Shown in pieces: positions 54,702 through 63,280 of a stretch of DNA of 64,000 bases. Made by a program: the position numbers and the translations under genes. This DNA is from Breviolum minutum Mf 1.05b.01. Taxonomy: Eukaryota > Sar > Dinophyceae > Suessiales > Symbiodiniaceae. The DNA is taken from assembly GCA_000507305.1 (NCBI GenBank), contig DF242516.1:45609-109608 (forward strand), read 5' to 3'. Within the stretch, counting starts at the first letter, position 1; each line of letters begins with the position of its first letter. The notes beneath the pieces were generated by a model. That model had not been told where the DNA came from. It saw only the letters and a program-made list of their open reading frames with translations, and ran no database searches.

Positions 54702-55134
54702 CATGGACAGTCCATGGGGACCGGATGACGCTGGCCTCTCTTTCCGAATCAGCTTCGGCTTGCAAGTCGTTTTCCGTTGCCCAGACGCAACGGAATGGGG
54801 GCAAGCAGTGGACAGCTGCAACAGCAAGTCTGAGAAGATCTTTTGTTTGATCATTTATTTGTGAGCTTGTTGAAGATGAGGATGGTTTTTACTGATGATC
54901 TGACAGGTTCTGTCCAGAACTGTTGCCAAATTATCGCCATGTTTGTTTACTCTTCCTTTTATGTGGAATGGATCCATTGAGGAATTCAGGCTGTCCGCTG
55001 CCGGGATTTATGTGGACCCGCTGCAAAAGTTGGATTTCTTCGATTTTTGCACATCCAAAAATAGATGGACTGAGTTTGCTGCCCTTGCTGCTGCCCTTGC
55101 TCCATGTAACACTGCAAAAATCCGCCGGGATTGA
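54702..55134 (+). CDS. Two exon-like segments, unknown
   Basis: The first (54702-54850) reads MDSPWGPDDAGLSFRISFGL and VVFRCPDATEWGQAVDSCNS. The second, after CTGACAG (54907-55134), reads VLSRTVAKLSPCLFTLPFMW, SIEEFRLSAAGIYVDPLQKL and FFDFCTSKNRWTEFAALAAA, and ends KIRRD. Both are convincing in composition. Whether they belong to the RNA-binding gene downstream or to another gene is unclear. Confidence 0.5.
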
Positions 55135-55771
55135 TGCAACTCCGGAAGGTTTCAGCCGCTTTCAATGCTGATGAAGTTTGGAATATGCCGGGCCAATTGA
55201 TCAGATTCAATTGATCTGAGGTCGCCCCTTGAGAGATGGTATTGTTCCGAGACCAGGAGAATTGTTATTCCAATTTAGTTGAACAATTGTTTCAGTTGCC
55301 TTTTTCCCGCATGTGTCTACTTCACTGCAGAATTCAAATGGGTGTTCTTCAGAATGTGTTGGAGATAGCCTGCGTGTTCCTTGTGAAACCACGCAAGCCG
55401 TCCATTTTGTACATCTACCAACTTGGGTGCCGAACGAATGGCCCCGGGGATCCTCAGATTAGTTGAAAGCACGTGGGTCAAATTAGACACTCCTATCATA
55501 GGATCAAATTCAGAGAAGTAGATGCCATGTTTTCTTCCATGCCAGCGGTTGTGGCAGTTCACTGTTCCGAGGACACTTCAGGATGGCATTCGAATCCTTT
55601 TGTTGCCAAGGAGATTTGTTTAGTCTTTGCTTTGAATCTTGTGATGCAAACGTTTTCTTTTGTGACGATTCAGGAGACACGACAAACTGCAAGCAGATTA
55701 GGGTGCCAGTGTGTGCCAGTTGTGAGTTTGATGGGGACACGCAGCGCAATCTGGATCAGGCAAAGATAAAG

Positions 55772-55836
55772 ATTTCAATTGCCCAATACGGAACGACATC
55801 GAATTTCAATTTCACTCCATATCGGGCAATTGAAAT
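55772..55836. repeat. Hairpin H3: 21 bp inverted duplication
   Basis: Arms 55772-55792 and 55816-55836 match at 19 of 21 positions, loop 23 nt. The paralog at about 60178 has the left-arm word (ATTTCAATTGCCC) once. Confidence 0.85.
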
Positions 55837-56212
55837 GAATGTTTTTGAAAGCAGCAAAGCTATGCCGTGTTTGCATGGCATTTCTCATCGCGCTGATGGC
55901 CAGTGATTTCTCGTTTGCGTTGCGCCAAGCCTGCAACACTTCAAAAAATGGGAAGATCAACACTAGATCAACTGGGAAGCCAATCGTTTGGACCTACAAC
56001 CGCAGCGAAGGCTGCGGCAATTTCTTTTTGAGGAAGGCCCCTGCCTGCTCTCATATCACGTCCGCGAGACAGAGTTTTCCTTCCTCGCGGAGCTTGACGT
56101 TGGTGCAGGGAAGACTGCCGGAAATTTCTTGGGCCCGAAGAGGCCAACATTCGCCAACGAAGCCATGCGAAACTGAAGGTCATTACCGAGAAAGAGAAGC
56201 ATTTTCTGATCA

Positions 56213-56277
56213 CTCTGGCTGCACCGGAGAAAAGATTTATGTTGCTTTCATGAATCTTTTCTCCGGGCCAGCCAGAG
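56213..56277. repeat. Hairpin H4: 25 bp inverted duplication
   Basis: Arms 56213-56237 and 56253-56277 match at 23 of 25 positions, loop 15 nt. The intact paralog (about 61028-61060) has only the left-arm sequence. Confidence 0.85.
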
Positions 56278-57106
56278 CAACCACAACGTGTATATATGTT
56301 GCAAGAGCTTTTGGCAAAGTTCCCCAAAAGCAACAGGCCAAAGGCGAGCCTGGTGTTGGACTGATTGGCATCAATCACCGACCAATCATTCAGAGGATTC
56401 GTTTCACCTACAGAAAATGGTGGCATGCACGGCACTGCATTTGATGTTAGGTTTTTCTTTGCAAGTCATATCAATGCATTTACATTACAATACATCTACT
56501 TCGTGAATCTTCTTGACATGCGTTCTGACCAACCCTTCTGCCAGGATGCTGGGAGCATGTGGTGATTCAGGTGCAAAGCAGCTGAGATTGTTGTTCTTTG
56601 TGTCTTGCTCTCCGTCATGGGAAGTGGCAGCAGAGATTTTTTCATATGTGTTCAGGTGACCTTGGTTGTTTTAGGATGTTTTAGGGTTGTGGTGTTGCAA
56701 AGGCAATGCAGGTCAGAGAAACAACAAGCGTGCATGAAGTAGATTTTGGAGGGGTGCAATCCAACCTCTTGTCATTGGTTTTGCAACCCCGTTTAGATCA
56801 GAGTGTTTTGAGTTTAAAGATGTTATGGGACATCCAGCTGATCATGCAACGCCGCATTCCCGAATACATCAGTTACCATTTCGGTTTGAAATACTTGTCG
56901 TCCAAGTTCTTGAAAGGTGCCCATTGGCAACCTGTCAGCTGCTGCAGTATGAGTGCAGTGCGCAGCCTGCGATTCATGCAAGTGGCACTTTCCTTTTTGG
57001 TCTTTTCCCGTGCAGTGGCTGAAGGGCCAGAAGGAGCTTTGCCACGACACTTGGATGATGGTGTCCTGCAGAAAGTTTGCAGCAGGGCTGATTTGGCGAG
57101 TGTGTT

Positions 57107-57153
57107 CTGCAGGATGCACTGGTTTCATATTATGAAACCAGTGCATCCTGCAG
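57107..57153. repeat. Hairpin H5: perfect 23 bp inverted repeat
   Basis: Arms 57107-57129 and 57131-57153 are perfect complements with a 1 nt loop, 32 bp before the ATG of the 497-codon gene. The frame of that gene is open through the hairpin. Confidence 0.9.
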
Positions 57154-57184
57154 CAAGACAATCCGCATTCCAACCGGTGCCACT

Positions 57185-58678
57185 ATGTCCTACAAAGATG
57201 CATGTACATCAAAAGTGTGCACATGGTCTTGCGGCCAAGTGAAATGCACAAACAACTGTTGCCCCTGGTCAGAAAAGTCCTGCACAAATAGGTGGTGTTG
57301 CTGGGGTTTTTTGAAAAGTGGTTTCTCCAAAAAAAGGTGCGGAGAGGTCTGCGTGAATGTACCACACTTTGGGTGCAGCAAGCCTAAATGCGGTGAAACC
57401 TGTGTGGACATCCCTTGCTCTGGTGCCAGCTCACAGCACTGTGGAGAGACATGTGTCCAGGTCCCAGATACCTTGCACATCGACTGGAAGGATGTGTCTC
57501 CATGCTCTCATTTTACTGGCTTGGGTACCCTACTGCAGACGGCACGAGCAACATGCTCTTGTTTGGGAGGCCTCTCGGATTTCATCTCCTCCCATGTGGC
57601 AGACTACCAGCAAGCGGATCCATCTGTCACCGCCTTGCAGGCAGCTGCCAACATGGTCAGCTGTTTGGTGAAGGAAGGCTTTCACCTGCAGAGCAACAAG
57701 GAGTCTGTAGTGAACTCCTTAGTCAGCGGGAACGACTACATCATCCAGGCATCCCCAGTTGATCTGGATCTCTACTTGACATTGGCAGGAGCGGTGGCTA
57801 GCTGTGCAGTGGGAGGGGCTTGTCAGCTGATTGTCATGAGTCTCACAGACTACTTCAAGACGGTGGCTGAAGAAGTGGGCACCGGCTTCAATAGCTTCTT
57901 GGACACCAGCATCTTGCAAAGCGTCTTGGAACCGCTGGAGTCAGCCGCTGAGTTGCCACAGGTCTTTGCTGAAGCTTTGCCTTCTTCCCTTTCCTGTCTC
58001 GCAGACTCTGAGCAGGCAGCCTATCTTCAGTTGCAAACGTCTGTGAAGGAGCTGGCACATTGGTTTCAAGAGTTGAAGAAAGATGTGAAGACGTTGAGGG
58101 AGCAAGGCTTGCAAACCAAGGAAGCTATTTCAAAGGCAATCAACGCTGTGAGTGGCAAGGTCACAACAATTGTTGAGGAACTGCAAGAAGGAAAGGTTCC
58201 ACTCCTGGATTCCGTGAAACAGATCAGCGACCTCTCTGAAGTGCAGAACTTCTTCTCTGCCGTGAGCTCAGTGTCCAGCAAAGCAGCAGAGATCAGGAGC
58301 AAAGCCACTGAGTTGGACTCTCTGCAGAAATCGCTCCGAGATCTTGCAGATCTGAGTCAATTCACTGATTGTCTCCATAACCTGACGGATTTGTCTCCAT
58401 TCGCTGAGCAAATCAAGGATCCTCTTCAAAAAATCTCAGAGCTGGAGCTGAATTCCAACAGTGTGCAGGCCGGAATCGTCAGCTACAAGCAAGAATTTGA
58501 CTTCAAGTTGGAGCTGCCTTGTTCGAAGATGGAACGGTGGGAGGCCACTGTCATGGGTCAGACCGTGTCTGCTGACGTGCCAAAGTTCTACAAATGTGAT
58601 GTCTCCCTGACCCTGCCGATGCCCAACGAGCACATTCCCTACCTTCGGATCAAGAATGGGGCCACGGTCCTTACTTAG
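57185..58678 (+). CDS. Cys-rich N-terminus, helical protein (497 aa)
   Basis: An intact single-exon ORF, unusual in this window. Residues 1-130 are Cys-rich with three related CGExC repeats (RCGEVCVNVP, KCGETCVDIP, HCGETCVQVP) and CC pairs that could form disulfides or bind metal. A hydrophobic stretch (LYLTLAGAVASCAVGGACQL, about 196-215) may insert in a membrane. Residues 280-430 are long amphipathic helices (ELKKDVKTLREQGLQTKEAI; ELDSLQKSLRDLADL), probably coiled coil. The C-terminus is compact (YKCDVSLTLPMPNEHIPYLR). The frame is also open upstream of the chosen ATG to before 57107, so an upstream exon or a longer N-terminus is possible. I do not recognise the family. The gene sits between copies of the dsRBD/KH segment but is itself single copy. 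Confidence 0.75.
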   Translation: MSYKDACTSKVCTWSCGQVKCTNNCCPWSEKSCTNRWCCWGFLKSGFSKKRCGEVCVNVPHFGCSKPKCGETCVDIPCSGASSQHCGETCVQVPDTLHIDWKDVSPCSHFTGLGTLLQTARATCSCLGGLSDFISSHVADYQQADPSVTALQAAANMVSCLVKEGFHLQSNKESVVNSLVSGNDYIIQASPVDLDLYLTLAGAVASCAVGGACQLIVMSLTDYFKTVAEEVGTGFNSFLDTSILQSVLEPLESAAELPQVFAEALPSSLSCLADSEQAAYLQLQTSVKELAHWFQELKKDVKTLREQGLQTKEAISKAINAVSGKVTTIVEELQEGKVPLLDSVKQISDLSEVQNFFSAVSSVSSKAAEIRSKATELDSLQKSLRDLADLSQFTDCLHNLTDLSPFAEQIKDPLQKISELELNSNSVQAGIVSYKQEFDFKLELPCSKMERWEATVMGQTVSADVPKFYKCDVSLTLPMPNEHIPYLRIKNGATVLT

Positions 58679-59500
58679 ATTTAGTATGATTGTATATTCT
58701 TGTACAATATTTAAGCATTTGTACAAGGCAACCGCCATGGGCTTCGTATAGACTCAGTATAGACTCATCCATTGTTAGCTGCCCGCATAGACTCGTTTAG
58801 ACTGGCCAGATCATTGGGTCTCAGCCAGTGATGAGTTCTTGTATAGATTTTGCATTTGTGTAGCTGCTTAGTTCTTGGGGCCAAGGGGTGTTATAAAGTG
58901 AACAGTGCCATGTGTAAAGCTTGCCCATGGCTCACCACCTTCCAAGTGCTTGGAACTGCTCTGAGTTGGGAAGAGATTGCGGATCCAGTGCATCCTGTTG
59001 TGCATCCTGTCTGTTGTGCATGTCAGGGCACTGCAACTCTTGATTGATGGTGGGTGATGCGCCAACAGGTCTGAGCTGATTTTGCCCCACGAGATCAACT
59101 GCATTGGAAGTTGGTTGGGATCCTGGTTGCTTTCTTGGAAAGTTTGTTTCCATCCACCAATGAGAGAAGTGAGGACATGCTGCATTTGAGAAGTTGTGAA
59201 GAAATTGGGTAGAAGATATTCAGGATATTCAAAGACTCTCCTCAGATATCAGATTAATTTGAGCTGAAAGCTAGTGTTTGGCCATGTGTTTGAGGTCCCA
59301 CTTGTTGACCACATGTGAGTCAAGTTAGATCCCAAGAGACTATATCTTTGGATATTTTTTTTAGAGGCAATTTTTCTACAAAGTTCAAGTACGTATATAT
59401 ACTCAGAATACAGTGCTGGAAGAATTGTTTGAGCTGCAATCATTGATGGTTGAATTTAACAGAGACCTGTTTTTCAAGAAAGAACCAGTGAAATTCCATG
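58679..59500. other. No gene recognised
   Basis: 3' flank of the 497-codon gene. It has repeats of TATAGACTCA/TAGACTCGTTTAGACT (58745-58805), a GTGCATCCTGT tandem (58988-59015) and AT-rich sequence to 59400. Confidence 0.4.
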
Positions 59501-59565
59501 AAATTTGCAAGCTTCTGAAATCACTGTTCACTGTTGTGAGGACACTTGAGGATGGCATTCGAATC

Positions 59566-59640
59566 CTTTTGTTGCAGCGCAATCTGGATCAGACAAAGAC
59601 TATATATCTTTGCCTGATCCAGATTGCGCTGCAACAAAAG
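59566..59640. repeat. Hairpin H6: 33 bp inverted duplication across a deletion junction
   Basis: Arms 59566-59598 and 59608-59640 match at 32 of 33 positions, loop 9 nt. Both arms contain the TTGTTGC/AGCGCAATC fusion, so the inversion happened after the deletion. Confidence 0.95.
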
Positions 59641-59730
59641 AATTCGTTCAATTGCCCAAAACGCAATGGCATGTCAAGCGGCAAAGCTATGGCAGGCATT
59701 TCTCATAGTACTGATGAGGTTCCGCATGTT

Positions 59731-59832
59731 GAAGTGCTGAAGGTCCAGGCTTGGGAGCTTTCTGTTGGCCAGCGGCCAGCGACCCGTCATTTGCGAGTCA
59801 GAAAGTTCCCAAGCCTGGACCTTCAGCACTTC
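59731..59832. repeat. Hairpin H7: 34 bp inverted duplication
   Basis: Arms 59731-59764 and 59799-59832 match at 33 of 34 positions, loop 34 nt. Copy C (60403-60437) has only the right-arm sequence, so the left arm is the added copy. Confidence 0.95.
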
Positions 59833-60269
59833 AAAAATGTGAAGATCAACTGACCCAGGCAGGATTTTTCTGTGATTTTTTCGGATGTTTTCGGATGTTT
59901 TAGGCCGTCTTGGGTTTCACAGTAAACTCAAACTGTCAGAAGCCATTTCAGATTTCGCCGTGCCAGGAAGCCAATCGTTTCCGACCTGCAACCACAGCGA
60001 AGACTGCGACAGAGCTTTCCTGGAGCTCAGCAACGCAAGCTGTCTCCCTGATGATCACCGACAGGCCTGAACTTGGGGGTTCTTGAGTCTTAAATCATGG
60101 GAACTGCAAACAGATTGGGGTGCCAGTTGTGTGTTTGATGGGGACATGCAGCACAATTTGGATCAGGCAAAGGTAAACATTTCAATTGCCCCGTCCGAGT
60201 TCAATCCAAAATGGCATCGCAAGCAGCAAAGCTATGCCGTGTTTCCATGGTCTTTGCCATCGCACTAAT

Positions 60270-60340
60270 GGCCAGTGATTTGTTGTTTGCAAGTCACACA
60301 GTGGGCAACTGTGTGACTTGCAAACAACAAATCACTGGCC
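60270..60340. repeat. Hairpin H8: perfect 33 bp inverted duplication
   Basis: Arms 60270-60302 and 60308-60340 are perfect complements with a 5 nt loop. Copy A (55896 onward) has the single left-arm version. The sequence after the hairpin repeats GGCAAAGCTATGCCGTGTTT, seen also just before it. Confidence 0.95.
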
Positions 60341-60567
60341 GGCAAAGCTATGCCGTGTTTGCACGGTATTGCTCATTGTACTGATGGCCAGAGACCTGTC
60401 CTTTGCAAGTCAAAAAGTTCCCAAGAGCGGACCTTCAGCACTTAGAAAAATGTGAAGATCAGCTGTCGAAGGCAGGATTTGCAGTGATTTTTTCGGCTGT
60501 CTTCGGCCTTCTTTGGTTTTACAGTCAACTCAACTGTCAAAAGCCATTTCGTTTTTTTCCGTGCCAG

Positions 60568-61138
60568 GAAGTCAATCGTTTGCACCTGCAACCGCAGCGA
60601 AGGCTTCGACAACTTCTTCTTGAAGAAGGGCCCCTGCCTCCTCTCGTATCACGTCCGCGAGACAGAGTTTTCCTTCCTGGCGGAGCTTGACATTGGAGAA
60701 CGGCACTTTGAGCCTATTGCACGGTGGAAAGGCTCAAAGTGCCTCTCTCCAACGTCAAGCTCCGCAAAGACTGCTGAGGAGGCCAAAAAGAATGCTGCAA
60801 TTGCAGCATTGCAAGCTTTGAAAATGGAGACATCGACTATGGCTTCGCCTCCGCCACTTTCGTCCCGTCCGCCCCGGCACCTTCGTGGTCGGTTTGAATT
60901 CGATGAATGTGAAGATGAATTCAAGACGAAATTTCTTGGGCCCGAAGAGGCCAACATTCATCGCATACGCAAAAAAAGCCATCCGAAACTTAAAGTGATC
61001 AACCATAAAGACAAGCACTTTGTGGTTGCTCTGGCTGGTGCGGAGAAAAAATTTATGAAAGCAACATATATGTTGCAAGAGCTTTTGGCAAAGTGGCCCA
61101 AAAGCAAAAGGCCAAAGGTGAGCCTGGTGTTGGACTGA
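60568..61138 (+). CDS. Predicted dsRNA-binding plus KH-like protein (copy C)
   Basis: I take the exon from after GTGCCAG (60568) because copy A is similar from the same point; its upstream exons are unresolved. It reads SIVCTCNRSEGFDNFFLKKG, then a dsRBD-like domain: YHVRETEFSFLAELDIG (strands 1-2) and a second helix AKTAEEAKKNAAIAALQAL that fits the dsRBD AxxAAxxAL pattern. A Pro/Ser linker follows, then a KH-like fold, FKTKFLGPEEANIHRIRKKS then PKLKVI...KHFVVALAG and KKFMKATYMLQELLAKW, although the usual GxxG loop is replaced by GPEE. A basic tail ends LVLD. Role: RNA binding, inferred from domains. Oddity: bases 60680-60765, encoding the middle of the dsRBD, form an 85 bp hairpin that the frame crosses without a stop. 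Confidence 0.65.
60680..60765. repeat. Hairpin H9: 35 bp inverted duplication inside coding sequence
   Basis: Arms 60680-60714 and 60731-60765 match at 32 of 35 positions, loop 16 nt. Unlike the others it keeps the reading frame open (GERHFEP ... GSKCLSPTSSSAK). Confidence 0.9.
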
Positions 61139-61185
61139 TTGGCATCAATCAAACATCGACAGACATTGCAGTGGATTCGTTTCAC

Positions 61186-61600
61186 CTACAGAAAATGGTG
61201 GCATGCACTGCACTCCATTGGACGTTGGTTTTTCCTTGCAAGTGACATCAATGCATTTACACGTTTACATTTTACATCATCTCTACTTCTTGAATCTGCT
61301 TGACATGACTTCTGACCAACCCTTTTGCCAGGATGCTGGGAGCATGTCGTGATTGAGGTGCAAAGCGGTTGCTTCGGGTGTTGCAGAAAGTTTTATTGTT
61401 CTTTTTGTTTGGCTGTATGCAGTTGCAAGCCCTTCGTTTTGGGATGTTTTAGATAGGATGTTGTGGGTTTGTGGTGTTGCAATGGCCATGCATGTCAAGA
61501 GAAAACAACAAGCGTGCATGAACTAGATTTTGAGGGGTGTGCACGATCCAACCTCTTTTGCATTCTTTTGCCATTGTTTTGCAAAATGGTTTGCTCAAAA
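61186..61600 (+). repeat. 3' flank shared with copy A
   Basis: It matches 56400-56780 (CACCTACAGAAAATGGTGGC; CTTCTGACCAACCC...TGCCAGGATGCTGGGAGCAT; AACAACAAGCGTGCATGAA), showing that the duplication extends past the gene. No coding exon is apparent. Confidence 0.75.
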
Positions 61601-62478
61601 ACTGCACGTGGACCGGAGTCACTTATGCAACATCATACAATATGTTTATAGGTAGAGTTACATGATGAGAATATAGATCTAGATAATCTATTATATATAA
61701 CATATTCGTAGATGTGTTATGAATATTTGAATTTCCACTGCAAACTGCTCTGGAATAATACCGATGGTTTCGGGTGTTTGGTCCCTTAGCCAAGAGATAT
61801 CCGTCACCATTCAATTTAAGATGCTCCAGGTTTTGATTCTTAAAGTCTTCGCTCGCCGTGGGCCAGAGAAATTTCTGACAAATTTTCTCGGAAATTCATC
61901 AAAATCGTTTGGCATGTTTCAACATGTTTGAACTCTCAGATCCAAACTGCCTTCAGTTTCACATCTCCGAAAGGGGATTCCAGCTGCAAATCGTGGAAGG
62001 CCGAGTATAGGCTGAGTGTAGAGGAAGGCGAGGTTCTGGAAGATGCCGTGGGGAGCATTGGCGTTGTTGATGATGCAATATTGTTGTGATACCTTGTTGT
62101 TCTCAAGTTGCAAATGTGGGGCGCATGTTTGTTTTTTGGGCATACTTTGCCATTGCATACTAGGGGAAGTGGCAACGGGGCATTTTGTTTCTGTCGATGT
62201 GTCCAGGTGTGAACGCATTTTGCCAAGGAGTGTTGACATGAGATACAGATGCTTGGAGCCTTAGGAACTTGGTGACATTTTTTTAGGTTATTTGAAATAT
62301 TCAATGCGAAATTGAATTACTAGAAAAATGATCAGAAGAACATCTTACATGAATATAGAATATAGAAGAATATGTAGATATATATATATATAATTATATT
62401 ATATATATATACATTATATAGAGAGATCTTTCAATCACTTGGATATTGCTTGTGGTGTCAGGGGAGAGTTGCCGCTAG
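61601..62478. other. No gene recognised
   Basis: Unassigned sequence with AT-rich patches (61640-61720, 62340-62425). An ORF at 62043-62264 (plus) has no distinctive feature. Confidence 0.4.
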
Positions 62479-63150
62479 GAACAGTTTGCCCTGAGTTCTT
62501 TCTGGAATCCTGAAAGTTTCACGGAGCAATCAGAGCTATCAGAGTTTTTGTTGGCCACATCTAGATCTGATGTCATCGCCCTTCAGTACTTTGACGAAGT
62601 TCCAGATCAAGCGGCTTGGTGTGGTAAAACCACCTGTATCCAAAGAACACCTCTCTAGGTTCTGATTGTCGTTGAAAAGTGAGCTGAAATGGCAATGGTG
62701 TGTTTGATCATTCGTATTCTATCCCTGAAGTGAAAGCCGGTTGCTACTGAGGACGAGGAGGTTCAACGTGAAGCCCAAACTTCAAAGATTGCCATGGAAA
62801 TGAAGGAGGTTGGAGTTGTCAGGATTTTAGGTCATGAAAAAGGTTGTTCTAACAAGGGGGCCACATGAAATTAAGCCTGGACATTTCACAGGTCCTCAAG
62901 ACCATCTTCTATGAACGTAGCAATAGCATGATGAATTGTATGCAAATGGTATGCCTTACAGCATCATTGGAGGGGGTTTCTCCATGAAAGACTCTGATGA
63001 GAATGTACATTGCATTCATCTTCACTTTTTGTGATTTGGGCAGGTGAAACAAGAAGTGGAAGAGCTCTTTGACGAGGTCGTTTCCAAAAGTGTTGTTGAG
63101 TTGGGTGTTTTTTGGAATCTGCAAAAATGATCAAACATGTAGACAATTGA
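62479..63150 (+). CDS. Chain of four small exons, unknown gene (partial)
   Basis: Exon a 62479-62623, after CGCTAG: EQFALSSFWNPESFTEQSEL, SEFLLATSRSDVIALQYFDE, VPDQAAWC, then GTAAAA. Exon b about 62737-62866: KPVATEDEEVQREAQTSKIA, MEMKEVGVVRILGHEKGCSN. Exon c 62892-62948, flanked by CACAG and GTATGC: VLKTIFYERSNSMMNCMQM. Exon d from 63044 after GGGCAG: VKQEVEELFDEVVSKSVVEL, then GVFWNLQK and a TGA near 63130. The composition is acidic and helical. Exons c and d join in phase; a and b do not join simply. It resembles the coiled-coil tract in style but shares no sequence with it. Confidence 0.5.
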
Positions 63151-63280
63151 GCAATGCATTGAGATTGATGGCATTTCTTGGCCGGGGATGCGATCTTGCG
63201 GTATCATGCTCACCTCTCCTCAAACCATTTTTCTGCACTCAAGGCCACTGACAACATTTGCTTCCCACTTGTGACTTGCA

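Larger units (their letters stand above)
55540..56780 (+). pseudogene. dsRBD/KH-like gene segment, copy A (degenerate)
   Basis: It is collinear with 60075-61600. It keeps sequence for CNRSEG-like residues and the start of the dsRBD (FSFLAELDVG), then lacks about 190 bp covering the dsRBD end and linker, so it runs into the KH-like part (GNFLGPKRPT in a shifted frame; KLKVITEKEKHFLITLA in the DNA). A 25 bp inverted duplication at 56213-56277 disrupts the following KAT/MLQELL region. The downstream flank (CACCTACAGAAAATGGTGGC onward) matches 61186 onward. It is not functional as a dsRBD/KH protein. Confidence 0.75.
59500..60075 (+). pseudogene. dsRBD/KH-like gene segment, copy B (rearranged)
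   Basis: Pieces of copies A and C occur in order (GGATGGCATTCGAATCCTTT; CGCAATCTGGATCAG; GGCAAAGCTATG; TTCCCAAGCCTGGACCTTCA; CCAATCGTTTCCGACCTGCA) but with a 130-170 bp deletion that fuses TTGTTGC to AGCGCAATC, two large inverted duplications (H6, H7) and loss of the dsRBD and KH parts. The open frame across it is accidental. Confidence 0.75.

Noticed and set aside
56706-57242. 178-codon plus-strand frame overlapping the start of the 497-codon gene
   Set aside because: It reads through the H5 hairpin in a different frame and partly overlaps the better-supported gene; its left part matches the non-coding flank of the duplicated locus.
59413-59853. 146-codon plus-strand frame through copy B
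   Set aside because: It runs through both arms of two hairpins and fused pseudogene pieces; the frame is accidental.
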